A stretch of DNA of 64,000 bases, from assembly GCF_011299555.1 (NCBI RefSeq), contig NZ_CP049857.1, positions 1,178,001-1,242,000 on the forward strand. Direction: 5' to 3'. Made by a program: the position numbers and the translations under genes. Below the pieces are notes generated by a model that saw only the letters and a program-made list of their open reading frames with translations, was not told the DNA's origin and searched no databases. Positions 63,973-64,000 of the stretch are shown here, piece by piece (position 1 is the first letter of the stretch; the number at the start of each line of letters is the position of its first letter). Origin of the DNA: Dysgonomonas sp. HDW5A (lineage in GTDB: Bacteria; Bacteroidota; Bacteroidia; Bacteroidales; Dysgonomonadaceae).

Positions 63973-64000
63973 TGATAAAAAAGATAGAGGATAATCTCAA
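63972..64000 (+). CDS. start of a further ORF, possibly the partner kinase
   Basis: ATG at 63972 shares its A with the stop codon of the preceding gene. Only nine residues are visible (MIKKIEDNL). The lysine-rich start loosely resembles the intact kinase at 39897 (MDQIKKK) and the gene order is the same. Identity cannot be shown from this window. Confidence 0.4.

Overview
The window is low-GC DNA from a member of the Bacteroidota. Order Bacteroidales is likely and a Dysgonomonas-like genus is my guess. The evidence is the Bacteroidota promoter core (TAnnTTTG at -7, sometimes TTTG about 19 bp upstream), a SusC/SusD pair with a SusR-like regulator, many lipoproteins, A/T-rich translation leaders and NspC-type polyamine metabolism. 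The genus is inference.

Layout. 1-10.7 kb is mostly minus-strand housekeeping: comEC (cut by the window edge), rpe, nspC, thrA, an S41 peptidase, a Sua5/YrdC protein and fabI, each unit closed by a hairpin terminator. 11.3-26.1 kb is the plus-strand translation/transcription core: rpsU-xerC-hpf, tRNA-Thr/Tyr/Gly/Thr, tuf, tRNA-Trp, secE, nusG, rplKAJL, rpoB, rpoC. 26-33.5 kb holds two 55-residue proteins, a DUF4097-like lipoprotein and a very large alpha-2-macroglobulin. 33.5-46 kb is an accessory stretch bounded by a pair of inverted ~0.4 kb repeats. It contains an orphan phage-type HTH gene, mntH, a glycosyltransferase, tRNA-Leu, a CPBP protease, a pair of LytS-like kinases, an OmpA lipoprotein, a rod-shaped RNA, XRE/VOC/VIT genes and an ABM monooxygenase. 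46-50 kb has a second S41 peptidase, a DUF1062 protein and an outer-membrane barrel. 50-59.6 kb is a minus-strand SusCD locus with a MINPP-type histidine phosphatase, a CotH-like protein and a SusR-like (DUF6377) regulator. 60-64 kb has a truncated HU-like gene, a TonB-dependent receptor and a third LytS-like protein.

The most unusual signal is a putative regulon. Four promoters (before the CPBP protease, the kinase pair, the outer-membrane barrel, and the HU-like/TonB-receptor/kinase operon) share a TTCTGTCT-type box exactly 38 bp upstream of a non-consensus -7 box. Two of the four clearly carry a second box exactly 21 bp further up. This is the geometry expected of a LytTR-type activator. 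Two of the three LytS-like kinases it would control lack the phospho-acceptor histidine (H to T and H to Q). One of these is translationally linked to an intact kinase, and the other is followed by an overlapping ORF cut by the window edge. I infer a paired pseudokinase/kinase sensor with its own envelope regulon; the response regulator is not in the window.

Other signals worth follow-up are a seven-helix rod RNA at 42.6-42.75 kb, a modular set of dispersed repeats shared by the 33.6-34.8 kb and 45.3-46.1 kb loci, and changed catalytic-site residues in one S41 peptidase and in FabI.
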